From JBBKXP01 sp038323615 (lineage in GTDB: Bacteria; Pseudomonadota; Alphaproteobacteria; Rhodobacterales; Rhodobacteraceae): DNA of 19,364 nt. The position numbers and the translations under genes are program-made. This document shows, piece by piece, positions 1 to 8,643 of this stretch (position 1 is its first letter; each line of letters starts with the position of its first letter). The notes beneath the pieces are model-generated. The model had not been told where the DNA came from, did no database searches, and saw only the letters and a list, made by a program, of their open reading frames with translations. The stretch is taken from the NCBI GenBank assembly GCA_038323615.1, contig JBBQHC010000045.1, forward strand, positions 1 through 19,364, given 5' to 3'.

Positions 1-528
1 ATGTCCACCGGAGCCGCACCCGGCACCGATGCCGCCGCTGCCGGACTGAAATACTTTGCCGAACTGAACGCGGCCGGAAATTTCGTGCCTGTGATCGGCA
101 AGGCCGGGACGCTGGCCCAGGGCACCACGCCGATCGTGATCAAGTGGGACTATAACGCGCTGGCCGACGCCGACACCCTTGCCGGGAACCCCCCGGTCGA
201 GGTTGTGGTGCCGTCCGATGGCGTGTTGGCCGGGGTCTATGTGCAGGCGATCAGCGCCTATGCACCACACCCGAACGCCGCGAAACTGTGGATGGAATAC
301 CTCTATTCGGACGAAGGCCAACTCGGCTGGCTGGCCGGGTATTGCCACCCGATCCGGTTCAACGATCTGGCCGAACGCGGTGTCATTCCCCAAGACCTGA
401 TGGACGCGCTGCCGCCTGCCGAGGGCTACGCCGCCGCCGTGTTCCCGACGCTGGACGAGGTCAATGCCAACAAGGAGGCCGTCGTGGCCGGTTGGGATAG
501 TGTCGTCGGCGCCAACGTCGTCGAATAA
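1..528 (+). CDS. ABC transporter substrate-binding protein, C-terminal part (5' end outside window)
   Basis: This is the last 175 codons of a periplasmic solute-binding protein for the importer encoded just downstream. The reading frame is open from the first base and there is no signal peptide. The visible part begins inside the mature protein, so the ATG at base 1 is most likely an internal methionine and the true start lies upstream. The pattern 'AYAPHPNAAKLWMEYLYSDEGQ' (about residues 85-106, split here as AYAPHPNAAKLW then MEYLYSDEGQ) is typical of the Pot/Fbp-like extracellular binding proteins, where a hinge-side helix is followed by 'SDEGQ'. Family members are usually 330-370 residues, so roughly half is missing. 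The ligand cannot be read from this fragment; polyamine, Fe3+, phosphonate and opine binders all share this fold. Confidence 0.85.
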   Translation: MSTGAAPGTDAAAAGLKYFAELNAAGNFVPVIGKAGTLAQGTTPIVIKWDYNALADADTLAGNPPVEVVVPSDGVLAGVYVQAISAYAPHPNAAKLWMEYLYSDEGQLGWLAGYCHPIRFNDLAERGVIPQDLMDALPPAEGYAAAVFPTLDEVNANKEAVVAGWDSVVGANVVE

Positions 529-545
529 GACGACCGTTTGAAATC

Positions 546-573
546 GGCGGCCCCGGCGCAGGTCGGGGTCGCC
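546..573 (+). other. Intercistronic hairpin after the binding-protein gene
   Basis: The arms GGCGGCCCCG (546-555) and CGGGGTCGCC (564-573) pair with one G-T wobble around an 8-base loop. No T-run follows, so it is not a classical terminator. GC-rich hairpins in this place, between a binding-protein gene and its permease genes, commonly stabilise the upstream message or attenuate read-through, giving more binding protein than permease. That role is inferred here. Confidence 0.5.
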
Positions 574-616
574 CCATGAACGCACCGCCAAAGGTGCGAC
601 GGGGACAGGGGAACGC

Positions 617-1477
617 ATGTCGGCACCGCGCAGACAACTGCCGTTGAAATGGCTGGGCATGGTGCCATTTTTCACCTTTGCCTTGCTGTTCCTGATCCTG
701 CCGACCCTTTACATCGTCGTCGGCGCGTTCCGCACGCCCGCAGGCGCGTTCACCTTCGACAACATCATCGGATTGAACACGCCGTCGATCCGCAACGCCT
801 ATTGGATTTCGATCAAGGTCAGTTTCTTTTCCGCGCTCCTGGGCTGTCTGATCGGCTTTGCGATGGCCGCTGCGATCAGTTTCGGCAGCCTGCCGCGCGG
901 CGTGCGCAACCCGCTGCTGACCTTCAGCGGAGTCGCGTCGAATTTCGCCGGGGTGCCGCTGGCATTTGCCTTTATCGCCACCATCGGCCCGGCGGGCCTG
1001 ATCACTCTGTGGCTGAAAACCCAATTCGGCATCAATCTGCGGGCCTATGGCTGGAACCTGCTGTCCAGCTGGGGCCTGATCGTCACCTATCTGTTCTTTC
1101 AAATCCCGCTGATGATCCTGATCATCACCCCGGCACTGGACGGCATGAAAAAGGAATGGCGCGAAGCGGCGGCAATCCTCGGCGCGACGGGCCGGCAATA
1201 TTGGATGATGGTCGGGCTACCGATCCTGTTTCCGTCGATTCTCGGCACTCTCGCCCTGCTGTTCGCCAATGCCTTCGGGGCGGTGGCCACAGCCATTGCC
1301 CTGACCGGGCCGTCGCTGAACATCGCCCCGATCCTGCTTTATGCCCAGATCCGGGGCGACGTGCTGGGGTCGCCCAACCTTGGCTATGCTCTGGCCTTTG
1401 GGATGATCGTGATCACCGGGATCGCCAATGCAATCTACATCTGGCTGCGGGCGCGGTCGGAAAGGTGGCTGAAATGA
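617..1477 (+). CDS. ABC transporter permease, first subunit (PotB-like)
   Basis: This is an inner-membrane subunit of the importer, 286 residues, the usual size for PotB/FbpB-half-type permeases. About six hydrophobic spans are visible, beginning near residues 15-36 and ending near 258-277. The cytoplasmic coupling (EAA) loop is clear at residues 180-192 (EWREAAAILGATG), which docks onto the ATPase. The ATG at 617 is preceded by a purine-rich stretch (ggggacagggg, about 601-611) that can serve as the ribosome binding site. The gene's stop overlaps the start of the second permease in an ATGA, so the two are translationally coupled. Substrate specificity is not readable from the permease. Confidence 0.9.
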   Translation: MSAPRRQLPLKWLGMVPFFTFALLFLILPTLYIVVGAFRTPAGAFTFDNIIGLNTPSIRNAYWISIKVSFFSALLGCLIGFAMAAAISFGSLPRGVRNPLLTFSGVASNFAGVPLAFAFIATIGPAGLITLWLKTQFGINLRAYGWNLLSSWGLIVTYLFFQIPLMILIITPALDGMKKEWREAAAILGATGRQYWMMVGLPILFPSILGTLALLFANAFGAVATAIALTGPSLNIAPILLYAQIRGDVLGSPNLGYALAFGMIVITGIANAIYIWLRARSERWLK

Positions 1478-2255
1478 ACCGGATCATGGCCTATATCGCG
1501 CTGTTTTTTGGCCTGATGTATTTCCTCTTGCCACTGATCGGCACTGTCGAGTTTTCGATGTCGATGCGGCGCGGGGTCTATTCGCTGGACGCCTATAAGG
1601 TGGTGCTGGCCGATCCGGTGTTTCAGCAGACATTCACCTTTTCCGTGGTGATGGCGCTGTTCACCATCGCGTTCGGCGTGCTGCTGGTGGTGCCGACGGC
1701 CTATTGGGTTCGCCTCAAGGTGCCGGGGCTGCGCCCTTATGTCGAATTCATCACGCTGCTGCCGCTGGTCATTCCGGCCATCGTGATCGTGTTTGGCTAT
1801 ATCAGGCTCTATAATACATCGTCGTGGTTGCCTTTGACTGGCACTGCGATGGGCACCAACATCCTGCTGATGTTCGGCTATGCCACCCTTGCCCTGCCCT
1901 ATATGTACCGCGCCGTCGATACCGGGCTGCGCACCATCGACGTGGCGACATTGACCGAGGCGGCGCAATCGTTGGGGGCCAGCTGGTTCACCGTCATGAC
2001 GCGGTTGATCCTGCCCAATGTGCTGGCCGCGGTGCTGTCAGGCGCATTTCTGACCTTTGCCATCGTGATTGGCGAATTCACCATGGCGGCGCTGCTCAAC
2101 CGGCCCGCGTTTGGCCCCTATATGCAGCTTTTGGGGGCGAACCGGGCCTATGAACCGGCAGCGCTGGCGGTTATCGCATTCGCGATCACCTGGGCCTGCA
2201 TGGGTCTGATCCAACTCGTTACCCGATTTTCCAAACACGCACAGGCGGCACGCTG

Positions 2256-2256
<1 letters not shown>
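1474..2256 (+). CDS. ABC transporter permease, second subunit (PotC-like)
   Basis: This is the second membrane subunit of the same importer, 260 residues. Hydrophobic spans are evident from residue 5 onward (for example 5-24, 56-76, 94-110, 130-145, 184-205, 229-248). The EAA coupling loop lies at residues 161-170 (TEAAQSLGAS). The start at 1474 is chosen because it overlaps the first permease's stop in an ATGA. An open frame continues upstream to 649, but it runs inside the first permease in another frame and is not used. Its own stop overlaps the ATPase start (TGATG at 2254-2258). This tight coupling indicates that permeases and ATPase are made in fixed proportion. Confidence 0.9.
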
Positions 2257-3294
<1,038 letters not shown>

Positions 3295-3314
<20 letters not shown>

Positions 3315-4716
3315 CCTGCCCGTAGATTTGAATGGCTTCACGCGCCGCCGCGAACCGCAGTTTGTCGGCGGGGTCTGTCGGGTGCGGTTGCATCGTCCGA
3401 CCGCCTGATCGGTCTGGCAAAGGCCGCCCGAACCCCTCGGCCGCCAGCATCGCGACGCCCCGCGCCGTCAGTTCGGCGTCGTCCGAAATGACCACATCGC
3501 GGCCCAGTTGATCCGCCAGAAACTGCCCGAAATAGGGGTTCGCCGACATCCCGCCGTCGATGGACACCGCTGCGCCAAGCGGTTGCAATGCGTCCATCGC
3601 AGCGCACACCTCGGCCATCCGAAACGCCACGCCCTCCAGCACCGCCTGCACCATATCGCGCCCGCTGGTGTCGAGTCCTAAACCCATCCACGCGCCCCGC
3701 GCCGCGCGGTCCCAATGCGGGCAAGCCAATCCGGCAAGAGCCGGGACAAAGGCCAGCCCGCGCCGGATCGCAGGCGAATGGTCAAAGGCGTTGATGCTGT
3801 CGAAATCAACAAACAACCCCAAATCCCGCGCCCAATTCAGTGCCGACGAGGCCGTATAGACACCGCCGTCGAGCGCATAGGTCGCCGTCTGGCCCGCCTT
3901 GCGCCAGCCTACCGTGGGCAGCGGGCCGCTGTCGCCGGGATCGGTCAGCGCCCCGGTCACGGCAAGCGCAAAAGCCCCGGTGCCAAAGGTGATCTTGGCG
4001 TCGCCGGGGTTGCGGCAGCCGTGGCCATACAACGCCGCCTGTTGATCGACGATGCTGGCGGTCAGGGGGGTGCCGTCGATCTGGCCAAGGGCGCCGGTGT
4101 TGTCGGTGATCGTCGGCAGGGTTTCCGGCGGCACCCCGAACAGGGCGCAAAGGTCGGCGTCCCATGCGCAGGTCGTCAGGTTCATCAGCGCTGTACGCGA
4201 GGCGGTGGCGGGGTCGGTTTCAAAGCGTCCGGTGAGGCGGTCGCGGAAATAGGCGTCGGTGGTGCCCAGACGCAAAAGGCCCCGCGCGTGCAGCGCCTGT
4301 GCTTTTGGATTGTCACGCAGAATCAGCCCCAGTTTGGAACCGGAAAAGTAGGGGTCGAGCGGCAGGCCGGCCCGCGCCCGCACCAACGCCGCTGCTGCCG
4401 CCCCCGCCCCGTCGATCCAGCCCTGCGTGCGGTCATCCTGCCAGACGATGACCGGGCCGACCGGATCGCCTGACTCGGCGTCCCACCCCAGACAGCTTTC
4501 GCCCTGGTTCGCCAGCCCGATGGCATCGACCTGTCCCGCCGCCATGATGCAGCCCCGCAGGTTCGCCAGCAGTTCGCCCGCGTCATGTTCAACGTGTCCG
4601 GGCGCGGGATAGGACTGGCGGTGCGCGACGCTATGCACCAGCCGCGCCCGCCCGTCCGGATCGAACAGCAGGGCGCGGGTGCTGGTGGTACCTTGGTCGA
4701 TGGCGAGGATTTTCAT
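3295..4716 (-). CDS. FGGY-family carbohydrate kinase (glycerol-kinase-like)
   Basis: This is a cytoplasmic ATP-dependent sugar or polyol kinase, 473 residues, slightly shorter than typical glycerol kinases (about 495-500). Motifs in order are: phosphate-binding DQGTTSTRA (7-15); VWQDDRT (91-97); DPYFSGSKLG (121-130), holding the tyrosine Y123; the catalytic-base motif VDQQAAL (223-229), with D224; the adenosine-site ITFGTGAF (242-249); and DGGMSANPYF (387-396). The overall match is to GlpK. However, the glycerol-holding motif, NQRET in GlpK, reads NQGES here (70-74), so the arginine is glycine and the glutamate is kept. A substrate other than free glycerol is therefore possible. The start at 4716 overlaps the upstream oxidoreductase's stop (ATGA), making this the third gene of a coupled operon. 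Confidence 0.88.
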
Positions 4717-5888
4717 GTGTCTTCCCGCAGGCTGATCGTGATGTCGGTGGCGCCGTCTGGCAGGGCCGGAACCGGGATCAGGATACGCCGTTCGGGGCGG
4801 CTGTCGATCTTGTGTGCCGTCGCGCCGACGATCAGCTGACCACGCCAGGGCCGGTTCACCCGCAGTTGCAGCCGGGCGGACAGTCCCAGAACCAGACGTT
4901 GCGGCGTGACGTAGGCAAGCGCGTCGCCGTTCAGATGGATCGGCACCGTGGTGCGGGCCGGTCCGGTCAGACTCGCGGCGATCCGGCCGCCCTCGGCCCA
5001 GCACCAGCCGGCGGTTTCGACCGGGTGCAGCAGATTACCGGCTGCGAAATAGGCCGGGTCGGTGCAGCGCCCGGTCTGGTCGGTAATGGGACCGCCGGTG
5101 CGGTCGTCCCAGTCAAGGTGACTGGCGCGGATCAGCGCCGCGTCGGGCCGAAATTGGCCGGTCAGGATCACGCCATCGGTGGCCATCTCTTGCCCGCTAT
5201 CAAGCGTGACCGAGGTCACCTGATCGCGCCCGTTGATCGCGGCCACATTGGTCCGGTGATGCACCGGGATTCCCAGCACACGGGGAAACAGACCTGACGG
5301 CCAGCGGGCGGTGGTTCCGGCCCCGCGCGTGATCATCGCCTTTGGCGTCACACCGGCGCTGCGGCAGGTCATGATCGCCGAAAACGCGACCAGTTCGGTG
5401 CTGAGGATCACAGGATTGCGAAACGGCAGCGGCTGGCCCAAGGCGACCAGTCGTTGCAAGGCCCCGGTGGTCAGGATGCCGCCGGGTTTGGTGCCGCCGA
5501 TCTGGCGGGCGACGCGGGACGCCTCGCGCACGCCGGTCGCCAATAGAACGCGGGTGGCGGTGATCTCGGTCGGGCCGGCAGGCGTGGTGAGTGACAGGCG
5601 CGGGCCGGGATGCAGGGCGGTAACGGTGACGCCTGCGTGAATCGTGACGCCCACCGCCAATGCCTGTGCGACCAGTCGGCGGGCATAGGCGGGGCCGCGC
5701 ATCAGACGGCGAAACTCGCGCAGTCCATAGGGCGAATGGGCGCAGAATTGCGGCACGCCGCCGGGCGTCGGGTCGCGTTCCAGCACGGCGACGGAGTCGA
5801 TGCCCAGCGCCCTGAGCCGGATCGCCGCCGCGAGGCCAGCCGGGCCGGAGCCGACAATGGCGACATCGACATGGGCGGGCAGGGTCAT
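4713..5888 (-). CDS. FAD-dependent oxidoreductase, partner of the GlpA-like dehydrogenase
   Basis: This is a 391-residue flavoprotein. A dinucleotide-binding GSGPAG (13-18) near the N-terminus binds FAD, and a second FAD motif, LLATGVREA (115-123), follows. Where related reductases carry a second glycine-rich NAD(P)H motif, this protein has ILSTELVAFSA (161-171), which lacks GxGxxG, so NAD(P)H use is doubtful. After the flavin part ends near residue 308 (with FAAGNLLHPVETAGW at 281-295), about 75 residues of strand-rich, cysteine-free sequence follow; I cannot name that domain. Gene order matches clusters in which a GlpA-like dehydrogenase sits beside such a second flavoprotein, so an electron-passing heteromer is likely. 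The start at 5888 overlaps the upstream stop in an ATGA. Confidence 0.82.
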   Translation of the reverse strand: MTLPAHVDVAIVGSGPAGLAAAIRLRALGIDSVAVLERDPTPGGVPQFCAHSPYGLREFRRLMRGPAYARRLVAQALAVGVTIHAGVTVTALHPGPRLSLTTPAGPTEITATRVLLATGVREASRVARQIGGTKPGGILTTGALQRLVALGQPLPFRNPVILSTELVAFSAIMTCRSAGVTPKAMITRGAGTTARWPSGLFPRVLGIPVHHRTNVAAINGRDQVTSVTLDSGQEMATDGVILTGQFRPDAALIRASHLDWDDRTGGPITDQTGRCTDPAYFAAGNLLHPVETAGWCWAEGGRIAASLTGPARTTVPIHLNGDALAYVTPQRLVLGLSARLQLRVNRPWRGQLIVGATAHKIDSRPERRILIPVPALPDGATDITISLREDT

Positions 5889-7246
5889 GATCGCGCCATC
5901 ATTGCGGCGATCTCTCCGGCGCAGTAATTGCCCTGACAGCGGCCCATTGTGACCCGCGTCATCCGCTTTAATCCGGCAAAGGTTTGCGGCGCGATCGGGC
6001 TGGCAAGCGCCGCCGCAATCTCGGCCCGCGTCACCAGTTCGCAATGGCAAACGATGCCGCCGTTGTCGGGCGCGTCGCAACTGCGCGGCGGCCCTTGGGT
6101 GATGTTGGGCATCTGTGGCCAAGTCGGATTCGACAGCGACGTGGCAGTCACCATGTCGGCGCAGAGATCGTGGACATATTGCGCTGTGCCCAGAGCCGAC
6201 GACAGCCCGGTGGACCGGATGCCGCCAACGCAGATGTAGTTGCGGACGGCGTCCTTGCTGATCTGATAGTCCTTGAACTGGGTCGCGGGGCGCAGGCCGG
6301 CATAGATCGCGGTGATCTCCTGACCTGCCAGTCCGGGCAGGATTTCTTCGCCCCGGAGCCGCAGCGCATCCAGCGTTTCGGGCACCAGCGCGGCGGTTTC
6401 CCGGTTGTCCTGTTCCTCGGCTGTCGGGCCAACCAGAAGGTTGCCGTAGGCGGTACGACAGACGACGACGCCCTTGGTCACCGCGGTCGGGACCGGCAAC
6501 AGGATGTGGCCGGCAAGGGCGCTGGCGGGTTTGTCATAGACGATGAACTGGCCCTTGCGCGGTTTGATCCGGAAGGTCGTCGCGCCGGTCAACATCTGGT
6601 CGATCTGGTCGCCATAAAGGCCCGCCGCGTTGATCGTCACCTTGGCCCGGATCGCCCCGCGCGTGGTGTCCAGAACCCAGCCGCTGTCGAAATATCCACC
6701 CGTCACGGCGTAATCGCGCAGCAAGGTCGCGCCGTTTTCGACGGCTTGCAGCAGGTAGGCGTGCGGCGCTGACCACGGGTCGATCAGGGATTCACCGGGC
6801 ACCCGGAACGACGCCGCGACGTGCGCACCAAGGCCCGGTTCAAGGCTGCGGGTCTGGGCGGCAGTCAGGGGCGCGACATCGACGCCATTGGCGCGGGCCT
6901 GACCCATCAGGGCGGGCAGTGCGGCCTCTTGTTCGGCGTTCCACGCGATGACCAGCGCGCCGCATTCGATCAGCGGCAGGTTCAGCCGCTGGTGGATCGC
7001 CCGGTATTCGGCGTAACCCGCGGCGACGCAGCGTTGTTCCAGCGAACCCACGGGGGCATCGAACCCGGTATGCAGGATCGCGCTGTTGGCCTTTGACGCG
7101 CCGTCCAGCACATCGCGGGCCTTTTCCAGCACGACGACTTTCCACCCCTCCAGCGTCAGCCGCCGGGCGATGGCGCAGCCAATTACCCCGGCACCGATGA
7201 TGGCGGCGTCATAGGATCTGTCTGGCAGGGCGGCAGGCATAGGCAC
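5885..7246 (-). CDS. FAD-dependent dehydrogenase, GlpA-like, with C-terminal BFD 2Fe-2S domain
   Basis: This is a 453-residue flavoprotein of the D-amino-acid-oxidase/glycerol-3-phosphate dehydrogenase superfamily. FAD is bound by IIGAGVIGCAIARRL (16-30), with the adenine-ribose acid at E41 in VVVLEKA. SKANSAILHTGFDAP (51-65) matches the conserved GlpA/YgaF-type substrate-side segment. The tail carries four cysteines in the bacterioferritin-associated-ferredoxin arrangement: C400 and C402 (CHC), then C437 and C442 (CQGNYC). These should bind a 2Fe-2S cluster that takes electrons off the flavin. It is shorter than E. coli GlpA (about 540), and no GlpC-like iron-sulfur subunit is encoded nearby. 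It is first in the minus-strand operon and divergent from the DeoR gene. The start is 7246, or the second ATG at 7240; neither has a strong ribosome binding site. Confidence 0.87.
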   Translation of the reverse strand: MPMPAALPDRSYDAAIIGAGVIGCAIARRLTLEGWKVVVLEKARDVLDGASKANSAILHTGFDAPVGSLEQRCVAAGYAEYRAIHQRLNLPLIECGALVIAWNAEQEAALPALMGQARANGVDVAPLTAAQTRSLEPGLGAHVAASFRVPGESLIDPWSAPHAYLLQAVENGATLLRDYAVTGGYFDSGWVLDTTRGAIRAKVTINAAGLYGDQIDQMLTGATTFRIKPRKGQFIVYDKPASALAGHILLPVPTAVTKGVVVCRTAYGNLLVGPTAEEQDNRETAALVPETLDALRLRGEEILPGLAGQEITAIYAGLRPATQFKDYQISKDAVRNYICVGGIRSTGLSSALGTAQYVHDLCADMVTATSLSNPTWPQMPNITQGPPRSCDAPDNGGIVCHCELVTRAEIAAALASPIAPQTFAGLKRMTRVTMGRCQGNYCAGEIAAMMARS

Positions 7247-7291
7247 ATTTGCACAGCAAGTGACCGTTCAGTCAATCGACCCCGGTGAATT

Positions 7292-7318
7292 CGCCCGAAT
7301 ACGCATAATCTTTGGGCG
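7292..7318. promoter_or_regulatory. Inverted repeat in the divergent control region (candidate DeoR operator)
   Basis: CGCCCGAA (7292-7299) and TTTGGGCG (7311-7318) are inverted copies matching at 7 of 8 positions around an 11-base spacer. The repeat lies midway in the 115-base gap between the GlpA-like gene and the DeoR-type regulator. This is the expected position for an operator controlling both directions. The arrangement is seen directly; binding by this regulator is inferred from position. Confidence 0.4.
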
Positions 7319-7325
7319 ATTGCTG

Positions 7326-7356
7326 TTGACATAAGGCATTGGCCTGCGGGTAGGGT
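7326..7356 (+). promoter_or_regulatory. Possible sigma-70-type promoter for the deoR/TRAP operon
   Basis: A consensus TTGACA lies at 7326-7331. A weak -10 candidate, TAGGGT (7351-7356), follows after 19 bases, so the -10 match is poor. The same purine stretch (AGGGTG) probably serves as ribosome binding site for the ATG at 7362. If this -10 were real, the transcript would be nearly leaderless. Confidence 0.3.
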
Positions 7357-7361
7357 GACAT

Positions 7362-8114
7362 ATGAAGCCGATCCAGCGTCGCAACAAAATCGCCGAGGCC
7401 GTCGATAGTTACGGCGCGATGTCGGTTGACGCGCTGGCTTCGCAGTTCGATGTATCGCCGGAAACGATCCGTCGGGATCTGGGGCGGCTGGCGGATTCCG
7501 GGGCGCTGCAAAAGGTGCATGGCGGGGCGCGTCCCCTGCGCCTGCATACCGAAGGCAGTTTTCGCGAACGCATGGCCGAGGATCAGGCAGCCAAGCAGGT
7601 GATCGCGGACAAACTGGCACAAATCATCGAAGCGGGCGACACGATCTTCATCGATACCGGGTCGACAACCGTGATCTGCGCCCGCAGCCTTGCCGCAATC
7701 GGGCATTTGACAGTGATCACCAATTCGGTCCGCGTCGCCGAGATTATCGGGCAGACGCCGGCCAACACCGTCTATCTGCTGGGCGGCGCGTTTGGCGGCG
7801 ACAACGGCGAAACAACCGGCCCGCTGGTGATCGACCAGATCGCCATGTTTCAGGCCGATCATGCGATCATCACAGTCGCTGCCATCGACGCCGATGTGGG
7901 CGCGATGGACGCCGATTTTGCCGAGGCGCAGGTGGCCCGCGCGATGATCGCCGCGTCGCGTCAGACAATCGTTCTGGCGCATGGCACGAAATTGCGGCGC
8001 AAGGCAGCGTTTCGGATATGTCGACTTGACCAGATCGATGTGCTTGTCTGCGATCAGACGCCCGACAGCGGGTTTCTGACATCGTTGAATGCAGCGGGTT
8101 GCGCCCTGCCATGA
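7362..8114 (+). CDS. DeoR/GlpR-family transcriptional regulator
   Basis: This is a 250-residue DNA-binding regulator, almost the length of E. coli GlpR (252). The N-terminal helix-turn-helix covers about residues 18-42 (SVDALASQFDVSPETIRRDL), followed by the family's KVHGGA (51-56). The C-terminal sugar-phosphate sensor (DeoRC) domain begins near residue 75 and shows the phosphate-binding DTGSTT after GDTIFI. Members usually repress catabolic operons and release DNA when bound to a phosphorylated sugar or polyol. It is divergent from the dehydrogenase/kinase operon and leads the TRAP/ligase operon, so it probably controls both. The likely inducer is a product of the adjacent kinase. Assignment to the family is secure; the ligand is not known. 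Confidence 0.92.
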   Translation: MKPIQRRNKIAEAVDSYGAMSVDALASQFDVSPETIRRDLGRLADSGALQKVHGGARPLRLHTEGSFRERMAEDQAAKQVIADKLAQIIEAGDTIFIDTGSTTVICARSLAAIGHLTVITNSVRVAEIIGQTPANTVYLLGGAFGGDNGETTGPLVIDQIAMFQADHAIITVAAIDADVGAMDADFAEAQVARAMIAASRQTIVLAHGTKLRRKAAFRICRLDQIDVLVCDQTPDSGFLTSLNAAGCALP

Positions 8115-8133
8115 ATTTACCGCAGGGGACCAG

Positions 8134-8643
8134 ATGCGATTGATACGCGGCTATGTGCGCTGGATCGACCGGCTGTCAGACTATGTCGGCTATGTTGCGA
8201 TGTATCTGATCTTTGCGATGGTCGCGATCCTGCTGCTGGACGCGGTCACGCGGAACGTGGTCCAGATACCGCTGCACTGGCCGGTCGAGCTGACCCAGTT
8301 CACACTGGCGGCCTATTATTTCATGGGCGGGCCGATCACGCTGAAAAACAACGATCATGTGCGGATGGACCTGTTCTATGAACCCATCTCGGAGCGGGGC
8401 AAGGCACGGATGGATCTGCTGACCATCGGCTGTTTGCTGTTCTATCTGGTGGTCATGTTCATCGGGTCGATCAGCAGTCTGGAATACGCCATCCAGACCA
8501 ATGAAACGCGGTTTTCGATGTGGAATCCATCGGTCATCCCGATCAAGGTGCTGATGGTGGGCTGCATCGGGTTGATGATCCTGCAAACGGTGTCGCTGAT
8601 TTTCAAACACGTGGCGACACTGCGCGGGGCTGACCTTTCATGA
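8134..8643 (+). CDS. TRAP transporter small permease (DctQ family)
   Basis: This is the small membrane subunit of a tripartite ATP-independent periplasmic (TRAP) transporter, 169 residues, with four hydrophobic spans at about 18-40, 52-70, 96-118 and 135-157. The DctQ-type segment NDHVRMDLFYEP (73-84) follows the second span. The start at 8134 is chosen because AGGGG at 8124-8128 lies a suitable distance upstream and the protein then begins at the normal family position. An in-frame ATG at 8089 would overlap the regulator's end and add 15 residues unlike the family. The stop overlaps the large permease's ATG (ATGA). It bridges the large permease and the binding protein in Na+-driven solute uptake. 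Confidence 0.92.
   Translation: MRLIRGYVRWIDRLSDYVGYVAMYLIFAMVAILLLDAVTRNVVQIPLHWPVELTQFTLAAYYFMGGPITLKNNDHVRMDLFYEPISERGKARMDLLTIGCLLFYLVVMFIGSISSLEYAIQTNETRFSMWNPSVIPIKVLMVGCIGLMILQTVSLIFKHVATLRGADLS

Noticed and set aside
649..1473. Upstream extension of the second permease through the first permease gene
   Set aside because: The first permease is clearly encoded in another frame here. The second permease has a coupled ATGA start at 1474 and normal length from there.
4717..5004. Extension of the kinase frame upstream of 4716
   Set aside because: It reads through the end of the oxidoreductase gene, while DQGTT-type kinases begin a few residues before that motif, exactly as with the 4716 start.
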